From positions 558,001 to 622,000 of the forward strand of contig JASEVX010000113.1 in the NCBI GenBank assembly GCA_031761405.1: 64,000 nucleotides of DNA. The letters are read 5' to 3'. The notes beneath the pieces were generated by a model that ran no database searches, was not told the DNA's origin, and worked only from the letters and a program-made list of their open reading frames with translations. This document shows, piece by piece, positions 22,210 through 37,400 of the stretch. The stretch comes from Serripes groenlandicus (lineage: Eukaryota; Mollusca; Bivalvia; Cardiida; Cardiidae). The position numbers and the translations under genes are program-made. The number at the start of each line of letters is the position of its first letter. Within the stretch, counting starts at the first letter, position 1.

Positions 22210-22472
22210 TTAACGAGTAAATTCCATATCAGCAAACACGCTCTCACTCTCGGACGGAGAGTCTGAATGACGCGAAGACCCGCTTCCAAACCCGCTGGAA
22301 TTCGACGTTACGGAGGCTGCATGTTTCAGTACAAGGGACCCCATCGCTGGAACTCGGCGCCCGGCGGTACGAGGTCGGATACAGATGGACTGGCTGTCGG
22401 ACAAGTTCACTAAAGTTACGCTGGTATGAAGAGGTTCTGTAGACTGTAGCATGTCAACAACTTTCTGAAAAC
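22210..22472 (-). CDS. RhoGEF exon 9 (C-terminal tail, stop)
   Basis: Acceptor AAATCATTTCAG. Begins FQKVVDML and ends in a Ser/Gly-rich tail closing DMEFTR, with TAA at 22212-22210. No PH-type strands are visible in it. Confidence 0.88.
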
Positions 22473-25400
22473 CTGAAATGATTTAAGAAATTTTGAAATA
22501 TTAAATGGATTTAGGACCAACAGAGGATTATACTTGATACTTTTAAGGTCATCAAGGGCGTATCGGCGTTCTTAATAATATTGAAAACGATCAATTGTTA
22601 TACAAAAATTGGATTATATCCACAGGCGTCTGAATTTTCACTCGACAACTTTAAATCTACACAAGACCGTGTTTATCTACTACAAAATAATCTCGCTATA
22701 TGTATTTTCTTTTGAAAATCCCACAAAGAACTATCTTACTATAAAATATTTATCTAAATGGTTTATATACTATAACAATAATGGCTATTAGCATGGCATT
22801 TGTCATTAGTTCTTTTTCCAGGATGTTTTGCGAATTTATCTTAAGTATAATACGAGATCAACCCTGCATATTTCTTGAAAATTCTATATCATTATCATAA
22901 ATATATATTAATAGACTTTTTAGACATTTTATAGTGATTTTCCAGTATAGTAATATTTCCTAGACGTTTTCAAAGTCGTCTGCTTCCGATTGTATGTGGG
23001 AACGGATTAAATGGTATGCAGAATAAACAATACCGTTTCCTTACCATGTACAATATGTGAGAAGGCCGTGTGTTCTGGAGAGGAAGGGTAGGTGGTGTCA
23101 ATGATGGTTCGAAAGATGCGTGTCAGTTCCTGGATATGGCGCAGTGGACGGTTGATGAATTCACACAGGCGGAGATCGTTCTTGTCGGCAGTTTTCAGCA
23201 TAAAGTGGCGAAACTGTTCACTCATCTCGAGACGGGCGAGAACTTTCGAGGCGTGGGACAGACCGCTGGCGTAAATCTCGTAGGCCTGGCACTGCACTGA
23301 CATCTGATAGGATAAAGAAAACTCTTATTAATGTCAATTAGAGAATTTCAAAATAAACGTGCTTCTTTTTCCGATAGAAAATTATAAAGATGGCGAAGAG
23401 AAGCACGTGACTGCGTACTATGATTTGATTGGTTGCTGATACCCTAGTGTATGTAAATTGAACTATTTATAGTTATCGTGCAGGTTTAAAGGGACACAAC
23501 CATATCACCCTGAAACCTTCATAAAATATTTTATGTGTTTACATAAAATACCATTTATCATTCTGGTATACTGTATAGTAATACAGATTAATAAAATCGA
23601 TAATTCTAATATATCTATAGGTGCTACCTATTTACGAAAAAACGCAAGATAATTATAAACAAAAATTAAAGAACATACTTTGGCCATACAAAAAGGATTT
23701 ATAAGTAATTGACTAGACATAATAATGTTAATGTCATGTTTCTTGCATTATCAAAACATATTTGGAATTCGTATTGCTGTCGTCTATTATTACGAACAGA
23801 AAATAATAAAGTAAAAACTTTCAGAAAATCAAGGAATACATTTATAATGAACGAGGTTAAAACATGAGGGCCAAGATGATCCTTAATCGATCACCTGCAT
23901 TATGGTAAAGAAGCAAATAGATCAGCCCTTTTCTGATGCCATCTGGCGACTACCTTTTTCAACCAGTCAATATGACTGGAACAAATTATGTAAGGGGTCA
24001 CATTTCTGCTAAACCCTTTCCCTATTAGAGACAGTTTCTGAGGCCTATGCAACAGAGATTTAGGAAAAGATTGTCACCAAAAGAACAATTGCTCCTTATC
24101 AGAAAGTTATCCCTTTGCCACAATGTTTGATAAATAATTATACTTTGAATGACTGTGGCAATAGCTCATGTATAGGAATTTGGGGTCTTTCATGTTGATA
24201 CCACTTTTTTTGCGGGAAACGACGTCGCTCCATTGCCGTTAAGCCAAGATGAAGTGTAACGGAAATGACGTCACGTCCTTCTTTGGCTACGATACAGTCA
24301 AAATTTAGGTTCGGGCGTAGAAGGCTAATGCTGTCGTTTTTTTTACGAACGGGAAAACATATTTCTTACAGATTTCCATTTAGTTTTAACTTTTCGTACA
24401 AATGTTTATTCCCACATACCGATTTAAAAAAAAATGATTAAAAAGACGACAATAATTTTCAATCCGTGTTTTTCTGCTCATTTTATACATACCCAAAATA
24501 CCGATTTAAAAAAAAATGATTAAAATGACGACAATAATTTTCAATCTGTGTTTTACGTCTGCCTTTTATACATATCCAAAATGGCGGCCCCCATGGATTT
24601 TTCCAGTTTCATTTCAGAAAGCTTCATGGGTTAAAAAAAATAATAATCTCACACCCGTTAACTATAAGCGAAAAAACCCATTCATGGGGTTTTTTCGTAT
24701 AAGAGATCGGTATTGTTCGTGAGAAATCGGAGTTTCCAACGGAAATGACCGACGAGTCCAAGAAGAATACCGATCTATTACACCGTCGGATGGAAATTGC
24801 CTATATAAAAGTCTAATTACTTTATGATTATGGTGATACTTCTTTTTCAAACAATGTTTGCTCAAAAGCACTTTCGGTCAACGAGTTATCCAAGCAAATC
24901 AGTATGATAATTTATCACAATCATGTTTATATGCACATTTACGCAACATAATGTTATCTATCTTAATATATCTTACTTGTTATGACAATATTTGTCAACG
25001 ATATATACAAATAGAACCAGCAAAATGACTGTGTCAACGATATATACAAATAGAACCAGCAAAATAACTGTGTCAACGATATATACAAATAGAACCAGCA
25101 AAATAACTGTGTCAACGATATATACAAATAGAACTAGCAAAATAACTGTGTCAACAATATATACAAATAGAACCAGCAAAATAACTGTGTCAACGATATA
25201 TACAAATAGAACCAGCAAAATAACTGTGTCAACGATATATACAAATAGAACCAGCAAAATAACTGTGTCAACGATATATACAAATAGAACTAGCAAAATA
25301 ACTGTGTCAACGATATATACAAATAGAACTAGCAAAATAACTGTGTCAACGATATATACAAATAGAACCAGCAAAATAACTGTGTCAACGATATATACAA

Positions 25401-28400
25401 ATAGAACCTGCAAAATAACTGTGTCAACGATATATACAAATAGAACCAGCAAAATAACTGTGTCAACGATATATACAAATAGAACCTGCAAAATAACTGT
25501 GTCAACGATATATACAAATAGAACCTGCAAAATAACTGTGTCAACGCGATGTCAAATAAATGACGTCAACTGCTTTAAGGAATCAGCAGGATAGATATTG
25601 TTGAAAACGGCGATACACCCAAATGCAAATGGTCATACTTAATAAATGAATGAAAGGGGATTTTTTATTTATCCGCACAATACACACATATATTAATACG
25701 CATGTTTTCTTGGATCTATGGAACGCACAGTTTGTATTTATCCTCACAATACGTTAACACAAATATGTAGTTAGCAGAAAGTGTTTTCAATATGAACAGA
25801 CAGTCAATGGTGAATCAAATCAATGTATTTACCTTAGATCTGTAGATCATTCCAATGACGCTGGTGAGGTCACTGTCGGCAACAAACGAGGCGTCAGTGT
25901 CTTCGTCGTCAGAGGGCGCGTGTGGGGGGAGGTTGTTCACGATCTGTCTAACTTGGTACTGGCTGATACACACAATCTGAAAAAATCATTTCGACAGTTG
26001 ATTATATTGTTAATAGGGATGATATGTTCATCGGAGATTCAGCTGATACGATAAATAACTCGATATCGCTTTTTTGTATCGACAAAGATGTGCGAAGGAG
26101 CATTTGTGTTTCCTGTAAATAATCGACATTATTTAAACCAATTGAAACTAAATGGTAAGGCGTGGTGGTCCAGGCGGTTATAAACAATAAAATTATGTCC
26201 GCAGATGTATCAGTAACCGTTTATTAACCATTTCCAACATACAACAAATCGGCAACAGACGGCTAGTCATCTAGACGAAAATAGGAAAAATCTCTATAAA
26301 TTAATGTATAAATATTAAGTTGAAAACTCTACAGCAAAAAGAGACTTTTCTGTTTCAAAAGTGGTGTACTGCAGGCTTCAGATAGCGTCTGTATGTGTTA
26401 AACACTTTAAGTTCGTGTACCGTTCATCTTTTTTTATTGCAGATGCATCAAGACAATATATAGAATAATTACATATATTTACCTTTTCTATGTTCTGGAA
26501 GAGATCAGCGTGTTGGTTTGGCGTGATGATACAGTGACGTAACGGACGGGAATACAGCTGGATCCCGGCATTCATGGTCTCAACAAAGTTTTCTTCGAGG
26601 CACAGGAGACGGTGAAGGGAAGCCTGCCTGCGTGTATCTACACTCTATAAATAGATAGAAAAGTTAATTCATTTATTTTTATATGTAAGACATGTTTGTG
26701 ATTTTTTGAAATGTTGATTTGAGTGTAGAGCTATACAGGCAGACTCCCTTTTCACCCAATATTTCGGAAGAAATGACTACAAACGTGTTTTGTTTAATTT
26801 TGACAAAGCACACTACATATGAAGAATAGCACTTTGATATTTACATATATGAATATTCATTACTAAGTCCTTGTCTTTGTATAGCACATTTAATCACAGC
26901 AAAACAATATCGTCCACTAAAATAAGGTATGTTCCCAGATATTAAAGCATCTTGTTTTACATTGACAAGGGCTTATACAGGTCTACATTTACTCCCAACG
27001 CGGGTTAATCTTAAAACAGCACACTACACTTGAAGAATTGCACTTTGATATTTACATATATGAATATTCATTACAAAGTCCTTGTCTTTGTATAGCACAT
27101 TTAATCACAGCAAAACAATATCGTCCACTACAATAAGGTATGTTCCCAGATATTAAAGCATCTTGTTTTACACGTTTTTAACACTAAAACAATGCGATCC
27201 TTTGGTGAACAAATGACGCCTTTACGCAAAATTCTCTGAGTTTTTTATTTCTTTGTATTTATGAAGTATGAGTTTCCTTCAGAATTGACATTTAAAATAT
27301 TTCAGGAGAAGTGTTGCAAAGACGTCATATAATATCTGCATCAGTGGTTAATATAAATATATTGGTCACATGTGGGAACAGCGCACACATACTAGATTCT
27401 GATTGGACGAGACAGTGACTTTGAAAAGCATTTACTAGATCTGAGTTTTTGGAGGATCTTAAATGGATTGAAGCTTACAATGGCCGAGTCGATGAGTGCA
27501 GCTCTGTCGTCACACACTGTGTACTCGTGGGTGGAGTTGTTCCCGGAGTCGTCGCTCTCGTTGGCTGCTGGGATAGTGTGAACAGTTTCCATGGGAACTG
27601 GTTGCTGTTGGCGATGAATCTCCAGGCTGACCATACTACCACTCTGTCTGTGAAAGGAAAGATTATCGTTAAATATTAATAGATTTACGCAAAATGATTG
27701 TAAATACATTTTCTAAAAGGTTTTAGCTACAATCGTTTTGGAAGATGATTTAGACACAAATCGGTATTATTGCATCGACGATACGATAATGTGTACTCGT
27801 TAAACCAGAAGGGCTATATTTTCATATTATATTTTTGTCTTCGGTTTTATCAATGAATGTTTCATATTAATGCGAATATTGAAGCGTGTAAAGAAATACC
27901 TCTTTTTATCCGACCTGAATTATGAGTAAGAACTCAATTTGAGTTCCTTAAAGTATATTAAACGGGGAAACGTTTTGAATTTGATGTTAAAAATGTACAT
28001 GTATGTCGAATCATTAGAACACACAAAGTGTAGACATTTGAAGAATTTGCTACATTTCTTCATATGTTTCAAGCGGTCGAGTATAAATTATGTTAAATAC
28101 CATAAACATTTCTTCAATGGAAACGAATCTCTCTACGAAAACCAACCAAAGTGAAGATTCAGGTGAGTCAGATAGTAATGTAACCTAAAATTCGTATTGT
28201 TGGCCCTTTAAATTCAAAATGTTCCATAACTATTATCAGTATTACACGAATTCAGCAGTGAAAGGGTTAGCGTAGGATTTCCATGAGCAAAGATCATATC
28301 GGAATTCATAATTAATACTTACTTAATATATTTGGCCACACTGACGGTAATTAATAATTAATACTTACTTAATACATATGGCCACACTGACGATAATTAA

Positions 28401-31400
28401 TAAATAATACTTACTTAATACATTTGGCCACACTGACGGACGTCGATCTGGAAATATTCTGGTGGTTAACCTGAACAATGATATCGTCTTTCTGTAGACC
28501 GGAGGCCTCTGCGTGGGAGCTACCATCAACACGGCCGACCTTCACCGGACAGGAGTCGACGAGCGTGAAACCAAAAGCGCCGTACGGAGACCGTCTGACT
28601 GTGATGTGAACCTTCTCCATGCCGCTGACGCTCGAGTTGACGGAAGAGACGCGGTGGACAGGGGGCGCTGTGGGGACACGAAGTGGCATTCTTTCTCTGG
28701 TTGCGACGCGGAGGTGCTTCTTGCGACCGATGTCGTCGTTGAGGAGGTAGTACCAGCCGTTCACTTCACGTTCACCGGATCTCAGATGACGCAGTCCGAA
28801 TGAGGTACAGCCAAGGGACTCGTGGAGGCTGAAATAAGAGTTAAACATGAAAACCTTTTCACCAATGCAGACGCTTTATGACGCCTCTTCAGCAGACGAC
28901 TAAAATAAGAAATTACTCCTTTTGTCAAAATGTTTTCTACTCATTTCAATAGTTCATTTAGGTTTTACTTTATTTTGCCTGAATCTTTTCAAAATCTTTT
29001 TTGCAGCAGAATTGTGGTATTGGGAATACTATAATCACAGGGACTTGCTCCTCTAAAAATAGATATGACCTACTCTATGCATAGATATTAACAAGGGTGG
29101 ACACAGTTTTCTGGGTCGCCTCGCTTCAACTCATTTTATTCAAAGTATTCGAACAAATATATGAGTTTGAAGTAGGGAATCAATCGATAATGCTTTTCTC
29201 TATCAAACTGTACCAACATAACGTGGGTGTGTTTTTCTAACGTATGTTAATTCCTATGGATATTCGCGAATTCGCCAAAAGAACAACAACCATGCTTTCA
29301 CATGGACGGCGGAAAAATTGTTAGATTTAAGTCAATGCTCACCCTGAATGACTGTCTCTGTGCCATACGGATACAAGGAGGCGCTTCTGACTGTCTTCTT
29401 CACTCACTTCACTGTAAAAATAATCACCATAATAAATATTAATACAATTTGATAATAGCACCCGCACAATCGCGTCATTGCCATCTACATGTATAATAGT
29501 CTGAAATGCAAGTTGGCCAAACCCAACTTAAATGCTAATTGTTTTAGCTGCATAATTAATGTATTTTTATAAGTCGGTGTACAGTCACAACTGATGAGAG
29601 GTTGTACATACGTCTGTCAAATAGACCTAAATGCATCTTCTGACAAAAGACTGGAAGTTAGCCCCGATAGAAGCTTTAATTGATGCCATTCAGAATGTCA
29701 ATATGATCCCAAATTGTCAGAAATGGCTCATATATTTGGGAAGCTAAATGCTTACTTATTCAAAATGTAGTGGTCGTTGAAAAAAGGTGATCGCTCAAAC
29801 TTACAAAGAAAACTTCTCGTCGTAGACTGGTTTGTTGTTGTCTCTGGCGATGGTCGTACGACATCGTGACGGGGTGGTGGAGCTGTACTCTGGGATCAGT
29901 GACAACATGACGAATGTGTCCGGACAACTTTTCCATGTTGCCGACAGTTGGCGCGCTTGTACGACATGGATGGTGAGTAAACCATGGTTCATGTAGGCAC
30001 CAAGCTTCACCTGACCTGTAAAACAGAGATATTTATATTATTTAGTAATTTTTAACCAGAGTTCATGTCGGCACCTAGCTTAATAGAGAGGTTTACATTA
30101 TTTAGTGTTGGTTAACTATAGTTCATGTAGGCAGATAGCTTAACAGAGATATTAGCATTTTAAAATTCGCTTCTGCTTGCATCATCAAAATATGAAAATA
30201 AACAGCGGAGCTCAAGTAGGCGTAAATTGTTAACCTTATCATAAAAAATGGAAAGAAGAGGACGAGTATATTTAAACACACTCATTTAAAACATCGGCCT
30301 ACAAATAGACTTTCATTTAAGCTGAAGATAATGCTTTTGAAAATACAACCATTATCGACATTTATTTATACAGTATTTACTGTCGGTAAACCATGGTTTA
30401 TTTATACAGTATTTACTATCGGTAAACCATGGTTTATTTATACATTATTTACTGTTGGTAGACCATGGTTTATTTATACAGCAGTTACTGTCGGTAAACA
30501 ATGGTTTATTTATACAGTAGTTACTGTTGGTAGACCATGATATATATATATATATATATATTCATTATTTAATGACATAAGTTCATGTAGGCAGAAGGCT
30601 TCATTTGACCTGCATAAGTATTTTAATATTTTACTTGGGTTAACCCGCAGTTCGTAGACATTAACATCATTTAACTGGCCGTACCCAAAGCCAGAGTTTC
30701 ACATAATTCACAGATTTACATTATTTAATGTCAGAAACAAAGTACATTAACCGTAGTTATAGATATCTTCTACGATTTAATAAATATGGAATCAAAGTCG
30801 ACTGTTGTAGATTCGTTGTAAGTGGGAAAGGGTTAAACAAGTTCGAGCCGTGACTGGGGATGGTACCCTTTAACATAATTAAAAAGGTTAAATAAGTGGC
30901 GCTCTTTGAGAGACAACTGCATATTTAATGTAATAAGGCTATATCACTTTGAGAGACAACCGCATATTTAATGTAATAAAGCTATATATCTTTGAGAGAC
31001 AACCGCATATTTATTGTAGCTATATATCTTTGAGAGACAACCGCATATTTAATGTAATAAGGCTATATCGTTTTACAAAATCATATAGAGCGAAAGATTT
31101 GAATTGTCTGCTCATTGAATGCTTCTAAGACGGTTACAAACGAGCCATTTCCTATTTTACAACAATGTTTTCAATACTTACAGATGTTAATATTGTTGCC
31201 TTTATGCTGTAGATTCGTTCTAAGTGGAAAGATTAAAAGTAACATTTAAACGTTAAACTTATGCGGCTATTCTCCTTTGTTTTCCCAATAAATGCTTCTA
31301 AGACGTTTACATGCTAAGACGGACAACGAAGGCTCTGGTGAAACTGTGCTTAACATTCCATATATTTTGATCAGATACTATTAATTCAAAGTTTGATCCC

Positions 31401-34400
31401 TAGCTATATTTGTCAAAACTATACCCATTCACGCTGATAAGAATTATTTTATCTATAAACAAAACTAACAGATACCATTTTAATGCGGACAAATGGTCAT
31501 AAAACACAAGTTTTACAACACAGGAGAGCACTGTCACAGTTATATCCTCAGGACAAAGGCTCATCAGTCCTTTAATTATCTATGTTAAAAGGAAACATGC
31601 AAGGCTCAAGTGTTTCAGCTTGCTAAGTACATAATCTGTCATAAAGCAAGATTATAGTCCTTGAATGTTTAAAAAACATGTGTTTAAGCCTTTCTTTCCT
31701 GCAGATGCATTTTGACCCATCCATGTTGCCAAGAAAGTTTTAGCCTGCTGCAGATTAGTTGTATGTGGTAATTGGTAAATGGGTTAAAACAATGTCTTGA
31801 ACATTGTAAAACATTTCTGTTTCTATGGTCATTAATCAATAAATGTTTATATTGGATGGCACAATGCTCTAATCTCTTTCACCCTTTCACACGTATTTTT
31901 AAATTTACATTCAGTTTCATATAATCTTAGATTGAGGGGAGTTGGAATGCCCATTTATTTAGTACCCTGTTATACCCATCGATGGGAGTTCGAGTACAGT
32001 TCCATTTTTCGGCCGAGGGGCTTTTTAAGTTAAATCTTTCAACGCATATGTTGCATGAACAGTTCAAATTATTATTTGTTATATATTAACAACGAAGAAC
32101 AGACCAATTCGAATAAATGTTATTATATTTTGTTTTACTTTATGCTGCATTTTTTCTTTATTCGGTGTCTATTTCTTTTACCCTATGGAGCAGAATAAAA
32201 CTATTAGAAACCTTACCACACAGCTTATCATTCCTAAGCTATAATGAAAGGCATTCAATATTGTTAGATTTTGTTTACCCTCTCCGTGTAGAATGTAAAT
32301 GCATTTCAGAAGGAGACACTTTTAACTATACAAATATTGACTCCTTTCCCTGACTTTTGTCTATGCTAATTGATAGTGTTTCTCGGAAGCTTCTCTGACT
32401 AACGGGCGAGACCAGTGCAAAGACATATCAGACAAAGCACTTGCTGATCAGCTTCTAAACTTTCCATTTGTGATTTGAATATATCTTAAAATGTGGACTT
32501 TCATCGGGCATGGAAGTCAGGAAGCCCGTTTTAGGTGGACTGGACGCTGGGATATAACTAAAATACCGTTGAATGTGGCGGAGGCTATTATCAATACAAT
32601 CAAAGAAATTTGATATTCCGAATAGTTTGCTGAGTATCGGCATGCTTCCAAACTGTAAGTTAATTAGTTATTAACAATAATTACACAAATAATACCATTA
32701 AACGATACCATATTATGGTAAATATTTATTAACAAAGGATTTTAAAGAGAGATGGTCAATCTACACAATAAACAGTACTAATTTATTGGGTAATTAGCCG
32801 ATCATCAATCAATTAGAATATAAAGGTTTGCAGTTAATCTTGAAAGTGTTAATTTGGTGATACCTTACTAATTGGTCCTTTGAAGTTCAATCACATCATA
32901 GGTATTATTGAATTAATACACAGTTTGCATTATGAATAAAATCGATTAAAGTCAATTGTTCATTCCGAATCAAAGTTTGATTTTCAAGATGCCTTGCAAG
33001 TATGTAAATGTAATACAACTTTTTCTAAAACCCCATCTTCAAACTAAGAATGGCGAAAGAGCGAACGTAATTTTACGGCGATATGTCAAACTGCCTAAAT
33101 TTGGTTGAATTCAGATATATATACGTTGTCAACACTGTACAATATTGCATTCGGTAGCCCGTCTACATTGAAGAAATGAAACCTATCAGTGTATTCCGTA
33201 AGTGACACCAACTTCCTTTTACTATCGGTCCTCCGTGTCACTCTTATTATCCCTCCCTTCCCCTTCCTCTCAAAAAGACGCTTTTGAAAGCATGGAGACA
33301 AAATAAGCAATTGCTTTTTGTCACCATGTTTTCAACTCTATTCAATTATTGTACTTTCATTTAAAGGGAGTTTCCTGGTATATTTTCAAAGTTGTCTGCT
33401 CCAGATTTGTTGCATGTGATAAAATGTTAATATGCAGAGGTTAATAGTATACCACTACAATGAGGTAATATCCTATTTCAAAATAGCAGTGAACTATAAG
33501 TAACATACAATCTGTACATATTGTACACGGGTGATGGTGGAAACGTCGGATGTCGATTATGTCGAATTGATAAAACAGAACAAAAAGGGAGTGGAAACGT
33601 CGAAAAGGAAAATGTAGATATAATGAAACAGACAGTGTGTTCTATTCGTGGCATCACTGTCATTCTTCGTATGGTCATATAAAAATTTACAGTGAGATTT
33701 AAGTAACTTACAGTGTGTATGTAATGTACATTATTAGTTTTCAGTAGCTAAGCATCTATGTCACATTGTTCTAATGAAACAGACAGTGTGTTCCATTCGT
33801 GGCATCACTCTGTTATTCTTCGTATGGTTATATAGACATTGACAGTGAGATTTAAGTAACTGACAATGTGTATGTAATGTACGTTATTGGTTTTCAGTAG
33901 CTTAGCACCTATGTCAGATATGGCATATTGATCTAATGTAATACACAGTGTAAACTTCACCAATGTCAGATATGGCACATTGGTCTAATGTAATACACAG
34001 TGTAAACTTCACCTATGTCAGATATGGCACATTGGTCTAATGTAATACACAGTGTAGGCATACACGTTTGATACATAAGCAGAAGCCATCTTTTGCCAAG
34101 AATAAAAAAAATCAAATCTGTAACATGTTGTTTTCAACTTATGTTATAAATAATTAAGTTTAAACTTATTTATTTTACATCGACTGCGTAACAAGCTTTA
34201 AGCTTATATTAATCACACTCGATGTCGATGTGTAATAAATAATTTCAATTCAAGAGAATATCCATAAGTTTTTAAAGTCATCTGCTGCATATTTGTTTTG
34301 TTTATTCAGTGACATAATGTCTTACTTAGTCAATTGCCAGTGTTTCGAGCAGCAGATTTGTTGAGTTTATTCAGTGACATGTCATACATGTATCGAACTT

Positions 34401-37400
34401 CAGATATAGACAGGCATTAAGTAAACTGAGATGTTCAAGCCATTCTTTAGAGATCGAAACCGGTCGACATAACGACACACCACGTACCTGTAGAAAATGC
34501 ACAATGAATGTTTTGGAAAATGAATATCACTTTATTCTAGTTTGTCCCTTATATCGAGAATTAAGAAATAATATTCTGCCTAAATACTATTGTAAATGGC
34601 CAACTAGGCAAAAGTTTGTACAGCTGCTTAAATGTCAATCTACAATAGTAAGAGCAAGTTGGCTATATTTACATACAAGGATTTCATTTATCGCCAGAAA
34701 GAAAATGATACTTCTGTATAACATTCCTATCTATATTGTATTATTTATAATATTTTTCTCATGTTATATAATATATATATTGTTGTCCGCCTGTAAGGAC
34801 TACAAAACATTTGTTATGTTTTTTGTCAATAAAAACTTTTGACTTGACACTTATTTACGAGACCAAGCATGTATACATTTATTGGGCTTATCTAATGTGA
34901 GAATGTAAAAACTTTAAATAACTTAGCAAAATATGTGATATGTGCTCAGAGACTAAGAACTTAAACACATTTAAATCATCACTCTCATATTAACTTTAAT
35001 GCGTTGGCGTTATATTTGTTTGTGTTTCAAAGTGTGTGCGTGAGTGCGTGCAAGCGCATATCATATTTTTGCATTAATTGTCATTTTTCTTATTAATCAC
35101 ATCTTTGAATTGCATACTCACACATGATAATAGTATTTGTATGATAATTAGCTATTTTATGCTAAAGTCTAATAAACTATTCTGTATTCTGTATTAATCC
35201 TGTGTGTTGTTGTTGTTGTAAAGGTAAATCATATAATTATAATAAAAAATTATTTGTCACAGTTGTTACATAATCCTTATTAAAAGTTTAATTTGTATTT
35301 ATGTTGTATATATTAAGTCAAATTGCAATTATAATTAATCATATGATTAAACAAAAACAGTTTGTCACAGTTGTTTGATGTTGTTACGTAATCTATCTAC
35401 ATCAATTTATTTTAATATCTGAAGTTTGACTGACTTTAAAGTAGCTAGTATGTTATCAATAAGATATTAATAATATAACATAACATAAGTTTATTGATTT
35501 GATCTTAAATCCAGATCATCATCGTACAAACATATTAACATAACATAACGAGTCTCTAAAGAAAACGGAAAAAAGCCTCACTGTACAAAACAATGTTCTG
35601 TGTTCACTTTACTTGACTTAATTGCATTATATAATATGTAAGTATCGAATGCTTACAAAGTTATTCTTAAAAGATAGATGCTTTACAAGTATCGAAAGCT
35701 TACACGGTTATTCGTAAGAGATAGATGCTTGATGAGTATCGAGGTCTTACATGGTTATTCTAAGAGATAGATGCTTTACAAGTATCGATGGCGTACAAGG
35801 TTATTCTTAAGAGATAGATTCTTTACAAGTATCGAAGGCTTACACGGTTATTCTTATGAGATAGATTCTTTACAAGTATCGAAGGCTTACACGGTTATTC
35901 GTAAGAGATAGATGCTTTACGAGTATCGAGAGCTTACACGGTTATTCTTATGAGATAGATTCTTTACAAGTATCGAAGGCTTACACAGTTATTCTTAAGA
36001 GATAGATACTTTACAACACTGTTATTCTTAAGAGATATATACTTTCCAAGTATCGATGGCGTACAAGGTTATTCTTAAGAGATAGATTCTTTACAAGTAT
36101 CGAAAGCTTACACGGTTATTCGTAAGAGATAGATGCTTTACGAGTATCGAGGTCTTACTTGGTTATTCAAAGAGATAGATGGTTTACAAGTATCGATGGC
36201 GTACAAGGTTATTCTTAAGAGATATATTCTTTACAAGTATCGATGGCGTACAATGTTATTCTTAAGAGATAGATTCTTTACAAGTATCGATGGCGTACAA
36301 GGTTATTCTTAAGAGATATATACTTTACAAGTATCGATGGCGTACAAGGTTATTCTTAAGAGATAGATTCTTTACAATTATCGAAGGCGTACACGGTTAT
36401 TCTTAAGAGATAGATGCTTTACAAGTATCGATGGCGTACAAGGTTATTCAAAGCGATATATACTTTACAAGTATCTATGGCGTACAAGGTTATTCTTAAG
36501 AGATATATGCTTTACACGTATCGATGGCGTACAAGGTTATTCTTAAGAGATATATACTTTACAAGTATCGATGGTGTACAAGGTTATTCTTAAGAGATAG
36601 ATTCTTTACAAGTATCGATGGCGTACAAGGTTATTCTTAAGAGATAGATGCTTTACAAGTATCGATGGCGTAAAAGGTTATTCTTATTAGATAGATTCTT
36701 TACAAGTATCGATGGCGTACAAGGTTATTCTTAAGAGATATATACTTTAAAAGTATCGATGGCGTACAAGGTTATTCTTAAGAGATATATTCTTTACAAG
36801 TATCGATGGCGTACAAGGTTATTCCAGGGACACTATATTACAATATTGTAATAGTGTCCCTGGTTATTCTTAAGAGATATATACTTTACAAGTATCGATG
36901 GCGTACAAGGTTATTCTTAAGAGATAGATGTTTTACAAGTATCGATGGCGTACAAGGTTATTCTTAAGAGATAGATTCTTTACAAGTATCAATGGCGTAC
37001 AAGGTTATTCTTAAGAGATATATACTTTACAAGTATCGATGGCGTACAAGGTTATTCTTAAGAGATATATTCTTTACAAGTATCGATGGCGTACAAGGTT
37101 ATTCTTAAGAGATAGATGCTTTACAAGTATCGAAGGCTTACACGGTTATTCTTTAGAGATAGATTCTTTACAAGTATCGATGGCGTACAAGGTTATTCTT
37201 AAGAGATATATCCTTTACAAGTATCGAAGGCGTACAAGGTTATTCTTAAGAGATAGATGCTTTACGAGTATCGAAGGCTTACATGGTTATTCTTAAGAGA
37301 CACATGCTTTACGAGTATCGAGGTCATACATGGTTATTCTTAAGAGATAGATGCTTTACAAGTATCGAAGGCTTACATGATGACGAATCTGTAGCAGATA

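Noticed and set aside
23070..23300. Plus-strand frames opposite RhoGEF exon 8 (also opposite exon 4 at 28513-28803 and exon 5 at 27449-27679)
   Set aside because: Shadows of minus-strand coding exons, which have domain support and matching splice phases.
24992..25594. 200-codon plus-strand and 185-codon minus-strand open frames
   Set aside because: Both are translations of the 39-bp array (13 codons per unit), inside an intron of the RhoGEF gene.
30331..30540. 69-codon frame with FIYTVFTVGKPW repeats
   Set aside because: 36-bp tandem repeat, 12 codons per unit, intronic.
32455..32643. Possible extra RhoGEF exon on the minus strand in intron 1
   Set aside because: No C2/PDZ/DH similarity, and exon 1 and exon 2 already join in phase.
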